The position numbers were made by a program, and so were the translations under genes. A DNA stretch of 64,000 nt from Polaromonas sp. Its GTDB lineage: Bacteria; Pseudomonadota; Gammaproteobacteria; Burkholderiales; Burkholderiaceae_C. Positions 43,325-51,495 of the stretch are shown in pieces (the stretch's first letter is position 1; every line of letters begins with the position of its first letter). Below the pieces are notes generated by a model. That model did no database searches, had not been told where the DNA came from, and saw nothing but the letters and a program-made list of their open reading frames with translations. Where the stretch lies: positions 1 to 64,000 of the forward strand of contig JAQGLT010000124.1 in NCBI GenBank assembly GCA_028292745.1. Reading direction: 5' to 3'.

Positions 43325-44330
43325 ATGCCTCACTGCACCCCACCCAAAATTCGCAAGACCCCGTTTGCGACAGTTATCGATTTCACCAATGCCAGTCTGA
43401 AGGAAGCTTGTCAGCAGGTCCAATCTCATGGGCTTAAACAAGTCCGGTTTTATTCCAAAGGCGTTAAAGGTCTTCACGCCGAGGTGTACCCCACCCGCGC
43501 GACCTTTTATGCCACCTATAGCGTGCCCCGTCGGCTGGGCATTCAGGCCAGACGCGGCGGGCGCATTGCTGTAGGCGTTTTCGGACTGCATACCATTGCC
43601 CAGGCGCGTGCGGAATTCATGGAAGTACGCCGCAAGGCCTTTGCAGGCATTGACCCTAAGGCTGCCGTGCCACGCGAGCTGACCTATGCCGAGTTTCATG
43701 TCGAGCACTACCGGGTGCAATGCATCAGCCGGCAAAAGAAAATCCTTCAAACTGACCTCGGACGCTATGGAAAATGGATCGAACTCGAGTTGGGCCGGTA
43801 TTTGCTGCCGCAGATGAATGCCACTGGCATCAACAGCTGGTGGTCAAAATGCAGGACGCTGGCTTGGCAGCTGCCACCATCCGCAACGTCATTGGCCAGT
43901 TATCGAGCAGCTTGAACCTGGCGGTTGAACTGGGATTGATTGACAAGAACCCGGCAAGTACGTCAAACTGCCACGTGTCTTCAACCAACGCACCCAGACC
44001 TTTACCGTCAGTCAGATCACTGCCTTTGTGACGGCCGCGAGCAAGCGTCCGGAAACCGTTGCATCCAGGCTGTTGACGTTGCTCGCTTTCACTGGCACCT
44101 GACTGGGAGAAGCCACGAACGCCAAATGGCAGGACATTGACCTGGAAAAGGGCCAGTAGCGGCTGCCGACTCAGAAGTCTGGCAAGCCGGGCGTGATCTT
44201 TCTGTCAGATATGGCGAAATCCGTCATACGCGAAGTACTGCCCTTCAAGCGCAACGATTTCGTATTCCCGGGCAACAAGGGCAATGACCGGCTGTCTCGG
44301 CCGCACGCTATTCGTACTTCCACCTTAGCC
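43325..44330 (+). pseudogene. tyrosine-recombinase integrase of the island, inactivated
   Basis: The reading frame starts at ATG 43325 (MPHCTPPKIRKTPFATVIDF) with an arm-binding domain, then an SAM-like core-binding domain (GLAAATIRNVIGQLSSSLNL, GLIDKNPA). A frameshift lies near 43830 and a second near 43960. In the catalytic domain, LLTLLAFTGT is followed by TGA (44100-44102) at the position of the catalytic Arg in TGTR-LGEA, a simple CGA to TGA change. A second in-frame stop TAG lies at 44157-44159. The coding match ends at about 44310, before the H-x-x-R...Tyr motifs, where the island repeat begins. Such an integrase cannot act. Confidence 0.9.
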
Positions 44331-44407
44331 GTCAGTCTGGATGCTGTTCCAGCAAGGTAATGGTGTACATCATGAATGGGGGTATAAATAAGCAAAATTA
44401 CACCGCT
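44307..44407 (+). repeat. island repeat, right copy (about 101 bp)
   Basis: GCTATTCGTACTTCCACCTT to CAAAATTACACCGCT aligns with 36793-36892. It overlaps the point where the integrase coding match stops, so it may be a recombination scar or a binding site of the integrase. Confidence 0.8.
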
Positions 44408-44454
44408 ATCCCAGCCGGACAGTGAAGTGCCTGTAGAAAAAAATACTGGTGATG

Positions 44455-44672
44455 TCACGGCGTGTAGGCATCGCCATACGCGCCTTTTAGCGCATTTCAA
44501 GCCAGTTGCCTGTCATTTTCATATGGTCAATGGCCGGCACAATGGCGCTTTACTGCTTGATCATAGCCTTCATGGTCCCTGTCATGCCCTGACGCCGGCC
44601 TAAGCGCAGAATCTGCACCCCCCTGGACCTTCGCGCCCCGATAACCCTTGTAGCCGCTGTGAACACTACGTT
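44455..44672 (-). pseudogene. IS5-type transposase remnant (C-terminal part)
   Basis: On the minus strand, separate frames spell SGYKGYRGAKV, then RRQGMTGTMKAMIKQ, stop, SAIVPAIDHMKMTGNWLE, and in another frame LKGAYGDAYTP. In order they match the C-terminal end of IS5-family (IS1182/ISL-like) transposases, where a GYKG loop is followed by a basic stretch, RRSAIEPVIGHLK and LKGALGDA. Two frame changes and an internal stop show that it is dead. No inverted-repeat ends are visible. Confidence 0.7.
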
Positions 44673-44679
44673 TTTGCGT

Positions 44680-44925
44680 CTTTCGCTTCAACAACAGACA
44701 GCGCAGTTCAAAAAAATTCTTGAAACTGCCGCGCACGGAACGCTGAAGATAAATACGCCTGATTTGCTTAAGATTGAGTTCTCCCTCCCGCCCATGGAGA
44801 CGCAGCGTGCTATCGTCGCCGAGATCGACGCCGAACAAGTACTGGTCGCATCCAACAGCGAACTGATCCGCCGCATGCAGGCCAAGGTTAAGGCCGCGAT
44901 TGACCGGGTGTGGGGCGCGGCATGA
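44680..44925 (+). pseudogene. hsdS: 3' fragment of a type I restriction gene (HsdS-like)
   Basis: Only the last 80 codons or so remain: HGTLKINTPDLLKIEFSLPP, METQRAIVAEIDAEQ, SNSELIRRMQAKVKAAIDRV, WGAA. This is the conserved end of HsdS specificity proteins or HsdM-S fusions (target-recognition edge plus central coiled coil). The 5' part is lost at the transposase remnant. The stop overlaps the start of the Abi gene (ATGA), as in intact type I operons that carry an abi gene between hsdS and hsdR. Confidence 0.75.
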
Positions 44926-45914
44926 GTTACGTGAAGCCCTGGACCAGCCATGCCGCGCAATTGGAGCAACTTGAGGCGCGTGGTTTGCAGGTTTCCGACC
45001 GTGGCCGGGCGCTGGAATACCTCAGGCGCATCGGCTATTACCGGCTGAGCGGCTACTGGTTTGCGTTTCGCGAACGCTCCGGAGTGTGTTGCCTGCTGGA
45101 AGCGTTTGCCTCCGCCAAAGCCAAGCCTAGAGAACAGACGCTGGTGTTGGAAACCTTCAAGCTCACGGCAACTTTTCAAAACGCGGTGGACCTGTATGTG
45201 TTTGACAAGCAATTGCGCCTTTTGGTGCTGGATGCGCTGGAACGGATCGAGGTGGCGCTGCGCGTCGATATTTCGCACACGCTGGGCCAGCTTGATCCGT
45301 TTGCCTATTTGAAGGCAAGTTGGTTCCACGATGAGTTCAGCCAGACGCTGGATAAGCAAAGCGGCCTGACCCGGCACCATGAATGGCTCAGCAAGCACGC
45401 GCAGCTGATTGGACGGTCGAAGGAGGAATTCGTTACCCACAACAAAACCAAGTACGGCTTGCCGCTTGCGATCTGGGTGGCCTGTGAAGTCTGGGACTTT
45501 GGCACGATGTCCACCTTGTACGGTGGGATGCGCGAGCTAGAGCAAGATGCAATTGCCGCCAAGTACGGCCTGCGTAACGGCCGGGTATTTGCCACCTGGC
45601 TGCGAAGCCTTAACTATCTGCGCAATGTGTGCGCCCACCACAGCCGTTTATGGAATCGTAACATTGTGGATCAGCCCAAGCTGCCAACTGCGGCTGAGAT
45701 GCCTTGGGTTGTTCCGTTTGAGCAAAATGCCCATGCGCGGGCACGCTGCTATTTGTTGCTGTGCATGGTGCGGCATTTGTTGCAAGTCATCAACCCAACT
45801 TCCTCTTTGCCCCAGCGTATGCGAACTCACCTGAAAACCTTTCCAGACTTGAATCACCTGGGACTAAATCTGGTGGGTATGGGGGTCGGTGCGAATTGGG
45901 ATACGCAGTGGTGA
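44922..45914 (+). CDS. Abi_2 (AbiD/AbiF-like) HEPN abortive-infection protein
   Basis: A 330-residue protein of the Abi_2 family, associated with abortive phage infection. ATG 44922 (MSYVKPWTSHAAQLEQLEAR) overlaps the hsdS fragment stop. Family marks: RALEYLRRIGYYRLSGYW at the start, FDKQLRLLVLDALERIEVAL, and the HEPN RNase-like motif RNVCAHHSRLWNR (R-x4-H). The HEPN residues are intact, so RNA cleavage is possible. It was probably an accessory gene of a type I restriction-modification operon whose other genes are gone. It is the last gene before the tRNA end of the island. Confidence 0.9.
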   Translation: MSYVKPWTSHAAQLEQLEARGLQVSDRGRALEYLRRIGYYRLSGYWFAFRERSGVCCLLEAFASAKAKPREQTLVLETFKLTATFQNAVDLYVFDKQLRLLVLDALERIEVALRVDISHTLGQLDPFAYLKASWFHDEFSQTLDKQSGLTRHHEWLSKHAQLIGRSKEEFVTHNKTKYGLPLAIWVACEVWDFGTMSTLYGGMRELEQDAIAAKYGLRNGRVFATWLRSLNYLRNVCAHHSRLWNRNIVDQPKLPTAAEMPWVVPFEQNAHARARCYLLLCMVRHLLQVINPTSSLPQRMRTHLKTFPDLNHLGLNLVGMGVGANWDTQW

Positions 45915-46122
45915 GGCACCACTTTACCTTTGCATCAGGCAAGAAAAAACCCCTAAGCAACTTTGCCGCCGAAGCAACTCCATTGAAAGGGGCCGTGTTA
46001 GGTGAAATTATAGTCATTTGTGTTGACGTTGTCAAAGGGTTGGCAGTAAGGCGAGAGCCAGCCACTTTCTAGACCAAGTAGGAACAAACCAGACCACCAC
46101 GCCACCAGAAATCGACCAGACA

Positions 46123-46149
46123 CAAAAACGCCAACCGGGGCGGTTGGCG
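46123..46149 (-). terminator. Rho-independent terminator of the tRNA-Arg gene
   Basis: CGCCAACCG and CGGTTGGCG form a perfect 9-bp stem with a 3-nt loop; read on the minus strand it is followed by TTTTTG. It lies 40 bp downstream of the tRNA 3' end, within the island arm. Confidence 0.8.
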
Positions 46150-46188
46150 TAAAGGCAAAGAAACACAAGGGTTTCCGGGTGTCCTGAA

Positions 46189-46264
46189 TGGTGCGGCTGG
46201 CGGGGATCGAACCCACGACCCTTGGCTTCGGAGGCCAATACTCTATCCACTGAGCTACAGCCGC
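46189..46264 (-). tRNA. tRNA-Arg (anticodon CCG)
   Basis: On the minus strand the 76-nt gene starts GCGGCTGTAGCTCAGTGGAT and ends GGGTTCGATCCCCGCCAGCC GCACCA. The 7-bp acceptor stem is GCGGCTG/CAGCCGC, the anticodon stem TTGGC/GCCAA and the loop CTCCGAA with anticodon CCG; the T-loop is TTCGATC and CCA is encoded. Its last 23 bases serve as attachment site of the adjacent island and are duplicated at 36589-36611. It is the only tRNA in the window. Confidence 0.95.
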
Positions 46265-46460
46265 AACGCTGAAATAACATGCACTGAAGTCGAAAAATAA
46301 ACTTTAGGCATTTAACAGTACGAGTGACTAGCACGGTACAGAATCATGGATTCTATCAGTCTGTCCAGGCCCCTGAGCGTTATCAGGGCCACCGCTATAA
46401 TGTGCCGATGCTGAAGCAGCCCGCGACAGACCCCCAGATTTTCTGTTTTTTGAGGACGCC

Positions 46461-47336
46461 ATGAGCGCAAACGACCACACTATGGCCCATGAAGAAGCCC
46501 ATACGGGCCCGATCAAAACCCCACAGCAACTGCTGGCAGCCGTTTTTTTCTCTTTCGTTGTTCCGGTTTTTGCAATTATCGGTTTGGTGTACTACGTTGC
46601 CTCGGCCGACAAACCAATGGCCGGTGCGGATACCGCTGAGAATGCAGTGACTCAACGCATTCAAAAAGTCGGCATGGTCGAAATTCGCGATGCCAACCGT
46701 CCGCTGAAATCGGGTGAAGAGGTTTACAAAGCGCAATGCGTTGCCTGCCACGGAACAGGTGCAGCTGGCGCACCAAAGTTCAGCGACGTTGCTGCTTGGG
46801 CGCCTCGTATCGCCACAGGCTATGACACGTTGCTCAATTCCGCCCTGAAGGGCAAAGGTGCCATGGCACCGCAAGGTGGCGGTGATTTTCAGGATGTTGA
46901 GATTGGCCGTGCCGTGGTTTACCTGGCAGCGTCTGCGGGAGGCAAGTTTGCTGAACCTGCTGTGCCAGCAGCAACCAATGCTGGCACAACGGCCACAGTT
47001 GCGGCAGCGCCAGCAGCCCCTGTGGTTGTAGCCGCTGCGGCCCCGGTAGTGGCAACCCCTGCCCCTGCCCCTGCAAATATTGCCGCAGCAGCAGACTCAG
47101 GCGCCGGCGAAGCCTTGTACAAACAAGCCTGTTTTGCCTGCCATGGCGCAGGCGTGGCGGGTGCGCCGAAGCTTGGCGACAAGCCGGCTTGGGCCCCGCG
47201 TATCCAGACAGGACTTGATGCATTGACCACCAGCGTCATCAAAGGCAAGGGCGCGATGCCACCCAAGGGCGGTTCTGCAGCGTCTGATGCAGACATTCGT
47301 TCTGCGGTTGTCTACATGGTAAACACTTCAAAATAA
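46461..47336 (+). CDS. membrane-anchored dihaem cytochrome c (c5-type)
   Basis: A 291-residue cytochrome with one N-terminal membrane anchor (about residues 27-47, FFSFVVPVFAIIGLVYYVAS) and two class I haem domains, each with CxxCH: CVACHGTGAAGAPKFSD (about 93) and CFACHGAGVAGAPKLGD (about 225), with distal Met in GKGAMAPQGG and GKGAMPPKGG. An Ala/Pro-rich linker joins them. The two domains are close copies. ATG 46461 follows TGAGGACGCC. It probably carries electrons to a terminal oxidase in the periplasm. It is monocistronic with a downstream hairpin. Confidence 0.93.
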   Translation: MSANDHTMAHEEAHTGPIKTPQQLLAAVFFSFVVPVFAIIGLVYYVASADKPMAGADTAENAVTQRIQKVGMVEIRDANRPLKSGEEVYKAQCVACHGTGAAGAPKFSDVAAWAPRIATGYDTLLNSALKGKGAMAPQGGGDFQDVEIGRAVVYLAASAGGKFAEPAVPAATNAGTTATVAAAPAAPVVVAAAAPVVATPAPAPANIAAAADSGAGEALYKQACFACHGAGVAGAPKLGDKPAWAPRIQTGLDALTTSVIKGKGAMPPKGGSAASDADIRSAVVYMVNTSK

Positions 47337-47418
47337 GGCTTATCGCAGCTACGGCAAAATTCGAGGATCAAGCTGTTGCCAGCCACTTGAGGTCCGGCAT
47401 TCAAGCCAAGCTAAAAGG

Positions 47419-47445
47419 GACGTTTCGATCACGTCGCTTTTTTTT
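47419..47445 (+). terminator. probable terminator after the cytochrome gene
   Basis: GACGT and ACGTC form a 5-bp stem with a 7-nt loop, followed by GC and eight T residues. The stem is short but the T-tract is strong, and it lies about 85 bp after the cytochrome stop. Confidence 0.5.
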
Positions 47446-47579
47446 CAGCTTCCCGAAGAATGCGATGCATCAGCTTGTTTTCCCTACAGTCCCGAGCTTG
47501 TATGTGCCAAAGCAATAGCCGGCTTGTCATCAAAACCTGATAAATAGTCTGCCAAGGTAACCACTCCCCTCCTACTGTG

Positions 47580-48149
47580 CTATTTATTTTCTAGCATTTG
47601 TGGACTGCGTCTATAACCATAACGCAAGGGCAGCGCATCCGACTGCGCAGTCTGGGGAATCCATAGGCCCTGCTCGACCGCATCGGCAGCATGCGTCATG
47701 TCCTGGGTATGAATGAGGCCGAAACCCAGATCGGTTTCAAGATAAAGGCGGCCTTTTTCGTCCAGAATGCAGCGCTGCACGCGGGCTGGCCAGCCGGTGT
47801 GCGCCAGGACCTTGAAATCAGGTGCGGCATTCACCCGCCAGATAAAGGGTGTGGCTTCCAGCTCCACGTAGACGCGTTGCGGGCCGTTCTGAAAAAACCA
47901 GCAGCCGTTGACGTCGCTCTCGTAGTTGCGTTGAATGAAATCGATCAGCTTCTCGTGCTGGAGCAGCGATCCCTTGCTGGCCGTCTGGCTTGCGCCACCC
48001 GGGTTTTCGGCCATCGGCGCAAAAGGGCCTGCCGCCTGAGCCTTGTCGTCACGCATGTACCAGTTGCCGCGCGCATCCAGTCCAAGCCAGCCGTAGCAGT
48101 CAGGAACATTCGGCCACCGGGCAATCGCTTGTCGAACAATGTCATCCAT
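47580..48149 (-). CDS. conserved hypothetical protein (betaproteobacterial)
   Basis: A 189-residue soluble protein from ATG 48149 (MDDIVRQAIARWPNVPDCYG). I recognise the type, a DUF common in Burkholderiales that opens with a CYGWLGLDARGNWYMRD motif, but not a function. Other conserved-looking parts are LIDFIQRNYESDVNGCWFFQ, GPQRVYVELEATPFIWRV and LIHTQDM. The tryptophan and tyrosine content suggests a compact beta fold. It follows the YheT-type hydrolase gene after 65 bp on the same strand and may be co-transcribed. Confidence 0.78.
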   Translation of the reverse strand: MDDIVRQAIARWPNVPDCYGWLGLDARGNWYMRDDKAQAAGPFAPMAENPGGASQTASKGSLLQHEKLIDFIQRNYESDVNGCWFFQNGPQRVYVELEATPFIWRVNAAPDFKVLAHTGWPARVQRCILDEKGRLYLETDLGFGLIHTQDMTHAADAVEQGLWIPQTAQSDALPLRYGYRRSPQMLENK

Positions 48150-48214
48150 GCCTGCATTTTGCGCTGCTTTGATGCGGTTGAAGGCTCAGCCGCACTTTCA
48201 GGCCAGCAGCGCTC

Positions 48215-49309
48215 TCAAAGCTGAGCCGCCAAAAATGCAACAACGGCTTCAGGCATGGCCCGTACATGGGCTGGAAACCCGCCAGACGGAAAGCCGACAT
48301 GGCCACCTTGCGCAGGCTGCCATAAGGTGACATGACGGCTGACATCGGCCAGTGTCGGCAGGCTGCCGAGTGGAATAAAGGGGTCGTTCAACGCATTCAA
48401 CGCCAACGCTGGCACGGCAATCCGGCCGAGGTGGGGTTTGGCCGAGGCCCGTGCCCAGTAATCGTCCACGCTTTTGAATCCGTGCAGCGGCCCGGTAAAA
48501 ATATCGTCAAATGTGTAAAGATCGCGTGCGCCCAGCAGCGCCTGGCGGTCAAACAAGCCGGGGTGCTGGTCCAGCTTTTGCAAGGCCTTGGACTGCATGG
48601 TCTTTAAAAACATGCGGGTGTAGACCTGCCGGTTGAAACCCTTGCCAATTGCACGGCCGCTCGCTGCCAGGTCGAGCGGGGAGCAGACCGAGGCAACGGC
48701 CGCCACGACCTCGCCGGCCTGCGCGCCGACTTCGCCGGCCCAGCGCATCAAGGCATTGCCGCCCAAGGAAACCCCGACGGCTACGACCGGCCCGTTGTGC
48801 TGGCTGGCAAAGCGCCTGAGCAACCAGTCGATTTCATCAAAATCACCCGAATGGTAGGCGCGCGGCGCCAGGTTGATTTCACCGGAGCACCCCCGAAAAT
48901 GCGGCACGGCACAAGCCCAGCCCCAGCGGCCGGCCACGTCGGCGAAGGCCTGGGCATAGTGGCTGGCCGATGAGCCTTCAAGGCCATGAAAAACCACCAG
49001 CAGCGGCTGTGTTGATGCCGTTTCGGGGCGCACCGGAGCACGTACATCAGGACTGTTCAAGCCAGGGCCGCAGAACCGGCTTCGCCGGGCTGCAGGCGCA
49101 GCGGCCACCTTGGAGGGCAACGAACCACGCGCAACGGGGAGTGTGGGGGCGTGATCTAGCCAGTCCACATCGAGAAAGTCGCCATCAGGCGCATCCCAGC
49201 GCTCGCGGCGAAACACCGGTGCCGGCCCCAGGAAGCGGCGGGCATGCAGCGCAGCCCAGATGGTCTGCATGTTGCCCCCGGGCAGCCACCAGGGCGCGCC
49301 ATACTTCAT
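48215..49309 (-). CDS. YheT-family alpha/beta hydrolase
   Basis: A 364-residue alpha/beta hydrolase of the YheT/ABHD1 family. N-terminal signature WWLPGGNMQTIWAAL, oxyanion region VVFHGLEGSSASHYA, nucleophile elbow GVSLGGNAL, acid ALNDPFIP and His GGHVGFP are all intact. A segment of about 27 residues (roughly ARGSLPSKVAAAPAARRSRF and a little more) between the DVDWLDH strand and the LLVVFHGLEG strand is the translation of a GC-rich dispersed repeat. The substrate is unknown. It lies in a three-gene leftward operon, 11 bp after the NTF2-like gene. Confidence 0.92.
   Translation of the reverse strand: MKYGAPWWLPGGNMQTIWAALHARRFLGPAPVFRRERWDAPDGDFLDVDWLDHAPTLPVARGSLPSKVAAAPAARRSRFCGPGLNSPDVRAPVRPETASTQPLLVVFHGLEGSSASHYAQAFADVAGRWGWACAVPHFRGCSGEINLAPRAYHSGDFDEIDWLLRRFASQHNGPVVAVGVSLGGNALMRWAGEVGAQAGEVVAAVASVCSPLDLAASGRAIGKGFNRQVYTRMFLKTMQSKALQKLDQHPGLFDRQALLGARDLYTFDDIFTGPLHGFKSVDDYWARASAKPHLGRIAVPALALNALNDPFIPLGSLPTLADVSRHVTLWQPAQGGHVGFPSGGFPAHVRAMPEAVVAFLAAQL
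49068..49152 (-). repeat. GC-rich dispersed repeat inside the YheT-type gene
   Basis: ACCGGCTTCGCCGGGCTGCA, GGCGCAGCGGCCACC, GGGCAACGAACCACGCGCAA, then GGGGAGTGTGGGGGC. It matches the reverse complement of the repeat starting at 16801, and is translated in frame. Confidence 0.75.
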
Positions 49310-49320
49310 CGCTACAGACG

Positions 49321-49767
49321 TCAGTGAAGGACAACCGGCGCTTCGGACACCTCCTGCAATTCGCGCAGGGTGCCGGGGCTGGCATGGTGCGCCACCATGC
49401 GCCAGCCTTGCGCGGTCAGGTAGTACACATTGGTGGCAACGATATACGCCTGGCGCAGGCCTTCTTCGGTCAGCACTTCAATGCCTTCGAGCACGCTGTG
49501 CACGCTGGCGGTCAGCGACTGCAGCTTGCGCACCTTGAGCGGCTTGGCGCGGATGGTGCCGTTGGCGAACATGGTATCGAACGCCGCGCGGATGGCGGCA
49601 GGGCCGACCAGGCGCGCGCCACCGGGGTGCACGCACACAATCTCGTCCTCGTCGCTCCAGCAGCCCATGAGTTTTTCAAGATCGCCGTTTTGCAGCGCGT
49701 CGTAAAACGCCGCTTCGGTTTCGTCGGGATTGCCAGTGCTTGCAAGGTGGGGTTTGAGTTGCCGCAT
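49321..49767 (-). CDS. NTF2-like (SnoaL/DUF4440-type) protein
   Basis: A 148-residue single-domain protein of the NTF2-like superfamily, starting at ATG 49767 (MRQLKPHLASTGNPDETEAA). The fold is visible as AFYDALQNGDLEKLMGCWSD, the ligand-pocket strand EIVCVHPGGARLVGPAAI and the end strands VYYLTAQGWRMVAHHASPG. Members are small enzymes or ligand-binding proteins; no catalytic set is evident. It leads the NTF2-YheT-unknown operon and is divergent from lemA, with which it shares a 123-bp promoter region. Confidence 0.85.
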   Translation of the reverse strand: MRQLKPHLASTGNPDETEAAFYDALQNGDLEKLMGCWSDEDEIVCVHPGGARLVGPAAIRAAFDTMFANGTIRAKPLKVRKLQSLTASVHSVLEGIEVLTEEGLRQAYIVATNVYYLTAQGWRMVAHHASPGTLRELQEVSEAPVVLH

Positions 49768-49890
49768 GATGCGAATCGGTCCAATCGGTAGAGCAAAATA
49801 AATTGTGCGCCCTGGCAGGTCGTATATCAAGCCAAGTTTGCGGCGCATCTGACTATGGTAGTGTTACGGCTTGAATTTTGGAGGCTTTAC

Positions 49891-50490
49891 ATGACATCGC
49901 GCTTATTGAATTTATCTTTCGCCGCCCTGTTGGGCCTGTTGCTGTCGGGCTGCGGCTACAACCAGTTCCAGACGCTGGACGAGCAGACCAAGTCGGCCTG
50001 GTCCGAAGTCCTGAACCAGTACCAGCGCCGTGCCGATCTGGTGCCCAACATCGTGGCCACGGTCAAGGGCGAAGCGGCTTTCGAGCAGGAGACGCTGACC
50101 AAGGTGATCGAGGCGCGCGCCAAAGCCACGTCGATCCAGGTCACGCCTGAAACCCTGAACGACCCGGCTGCGTTCAGCAAATTCCAGGCGGCCCAGGGCG
50201 AACTGGGGAGCGCCCTGAGCCGCCTGATGGTGGTCAGCGAGCGCTACCCCGACCTCAAGGCAAACCAGGGTTTCCGCGATTTGCGGGTGCAGCTTGAAGG
50301 CACTGAAAACCGCATCACCGTGGCGCGCAACCGCTACATCCAGACGGTGCAGGAATACAACGTGCTGGCGCGCAGCTTCCCGAACAACCTGACGGCCATG
50401 GTGTTCGGCTACAAGGTCAAGCCCAGCTTCGCCGTGGCGAACGAGGCGCAGATTTCGACACCGCCGGTCGTCGATTTCAACAAGAAATAA
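49891..50490 (+). CDS. lemA: LemA-family lipoprotein
   Basis: A 199-residue LemA protein. ATG 49891 follows TTGGAGG. The signal peptide ends in the lipobox LSGCG (Cys21). The long helical body has the family motifs YNQFQTLDEQTKSAWSEVLN, YQRRADLVPNIVATVKG, KFQAAQGELGSALSRLMVVS, YPDLKANQGFRDLRVQLEGT and ENRITVARNRYIQTVQEYN. LemA proteins usually accompany TPM-domain proteins, as here. Their function is unclear; envelope-related roles have been proposed. Confidence 0.95.
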   Translation: MTSRLLNLSFAALLGLLLSGCGYNQFQTLDEQTKSAWSEVLNQYQRRADLVPNIVATVKGEAAFEQETLTKVIEARAKATSIQVTPETLNDPAAFSKFQAAQGELGSALSRLMVVSERYPDLKANQGFRDLRVQLEGTENRITVARNRYIQTVQEYNVLARSFPNNLTAMVFGYKVKPSFAVANEAQISTPPVVDFNKK

Positions 50491-50510
50491 ATGAACACCC
50501 TCGCGCATTC

Positions 50511-51488
50511 ATGACCGGTCTTTACGCCTTGCACGGGTTGTTTTTTAAAGTGACGCGCCAGCTTGCCGGGCGACTGCCCGCCTTGCTGCTGGCCCTCTGG
50601 CTGCCCGTCGCCAGCCTGGCGGCCTGGGCGCAGGGCGTGCAGGCGGTGCCGCCCCTGACAGCCCATGTCATGGACAGCACCGGCACGCTCAGCGCCGCGC
50701 AGCGCGAGGCGCTGGAGGCCAAGCTCACGGCGTTTGAGCAGTCACGCGGCGCGCAGGTGGTCGTGCTGATGGTGCCGACCACCCAGCCCGAGGACATTGC
50801 CGCCTACGCCCAGCGCATCGGCGACAGCTGGAAGATCGGCCGCAAGAGCGTGGGCGACGGCCTGCTGCTGGTGGTCGCCAAAAACGACCGGACGGTGCGC
50901 ATTGAAACCACCAAGGCGCTGGAAGGCGCCATTCCTGACCTGGCGGCCAGCCAGATCATCGAGACCGCGATCACGCCGCGCTTTAAGCAGGGCGATTTTG
51001 CCGGCGGGCTGAACGCCGGCGCCGACCAGATCATGGCGCGCATCAGCGGGGAAAAACTGCCGCTTCCCGAACAGCGCGGCTCCGGTCGTGGCAGCAGCGG
51101 CAGCGGCTTTGACTGGACCAGCCTGGCTGTGTTCCTGTTTTTTGCAGTACCCATCGGGGGCCGCGTGCTGTCGAGCGTACTGGGCCGCAAACTGGGCTCG
51201 GTGGCCACGGGCGGGGCAGTGGGCGCGCTGGCCTGGCTGTTCACCAGCAGTCTGGTCATTGGCGGCATTGCTGCCTTGGCCGGCATGCTGTTCGCCCTGA
51301 TTTCTGGAATTGGCAGCCTGGGCGGCCTGGGCCGCAGCAGCCGCACTTCCGGTTGGGGCGGGGGCTTTGGCGGGGGGGGCTTTGGTGGCGGTGGCTTCGG
51401 CGGCGGTGGCGGCTTGGGTGGCGGCGGGGGATTCAGCAGCGGTGGCGGCGGAAATTTCGGCGGCGGCGGCGCCTCGGGTAACTGGTAG
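50511..51488 (+). CDS. TPM-domain (YgcG-like) envelope protein
   Basis: A 325-residue protein with an N-terminal signal or anchor (about 20-42), a TPM domain (about 50-185: HVMDSTGTLSAAQREALEAK, RGAQVVVLMVPTTQPEDIAA, SVGDGLLLVVAKNDRTVRIE), two membrane segments (about 205-265), and a Gly-rich tail from about 285 (GGGFGGGGFGGGG) ending GGASGNW. The glycine tail is typical of this family. It follows lemA after 20 bp and precedes a second TPM gene by 7 bp, so the three form one operon. Phosphatase activity has been reported for plant TPM proteins only; here it is untested. Confidence 0.93.
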   Translation: MTGLYALHGLFFKVTRQLAGRLPALLLALWLPVASLAAWAQGVQAVPPLTAHVMDSTGTLSAAQREALEAKLTAFEQSRGAQVVVLMVPTTQPEDIAAYAQRIGDSWKIGRKSVGDGLLLVVAKNDRTVRIETTKALEGAIPDLAASQIIETAITPRFKQGDFAGGLNAGADQIMARISGEKLPLPEQRGSGRGSSGSGFDWTSLAVFLFFAVPIGGRVLSSVLGRKLGSVATGGAVGALAWLFTSSLVIGGIAALAGMLFALISGIGSLGGLGRSSRTSGWGGGFGGGGFGGGGFGGGGGLGGGGGFSSGGGGNFGGGGASGNW

Positions 51489-51495
51489 GCAGTTG

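Larger units (their letters stand above)
36589..46211. mobile_element. decayed genomic island inserted in tRNA-Arg(CCG)
   Basis: The 23-bp sequence TGGTGCGGCTGGCGGGGATC + GAA forms the 3' end of the tRNA-Arg gene at 46189-46211 and is repeated in the same orientation at 36589-36611. Between the two lie a tyrosine integrase pseudogene, a transposase remnant, restriction and abortive-infection genes and an AT-rich cargo. This is the usual product of integrase-mediated insertion into a tRNA 3' end, which restores the tRNA. The integrase is dead and no conjugation or phage structural genes remain, so the island is probably fixed. Confidence 0.85.

Noticed and set aside
36589-46211. Island as a prophage
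   Set aside because: No capsid, tail, terminase or lysis genes; only integrase, transposase, restriction and unknown genes.
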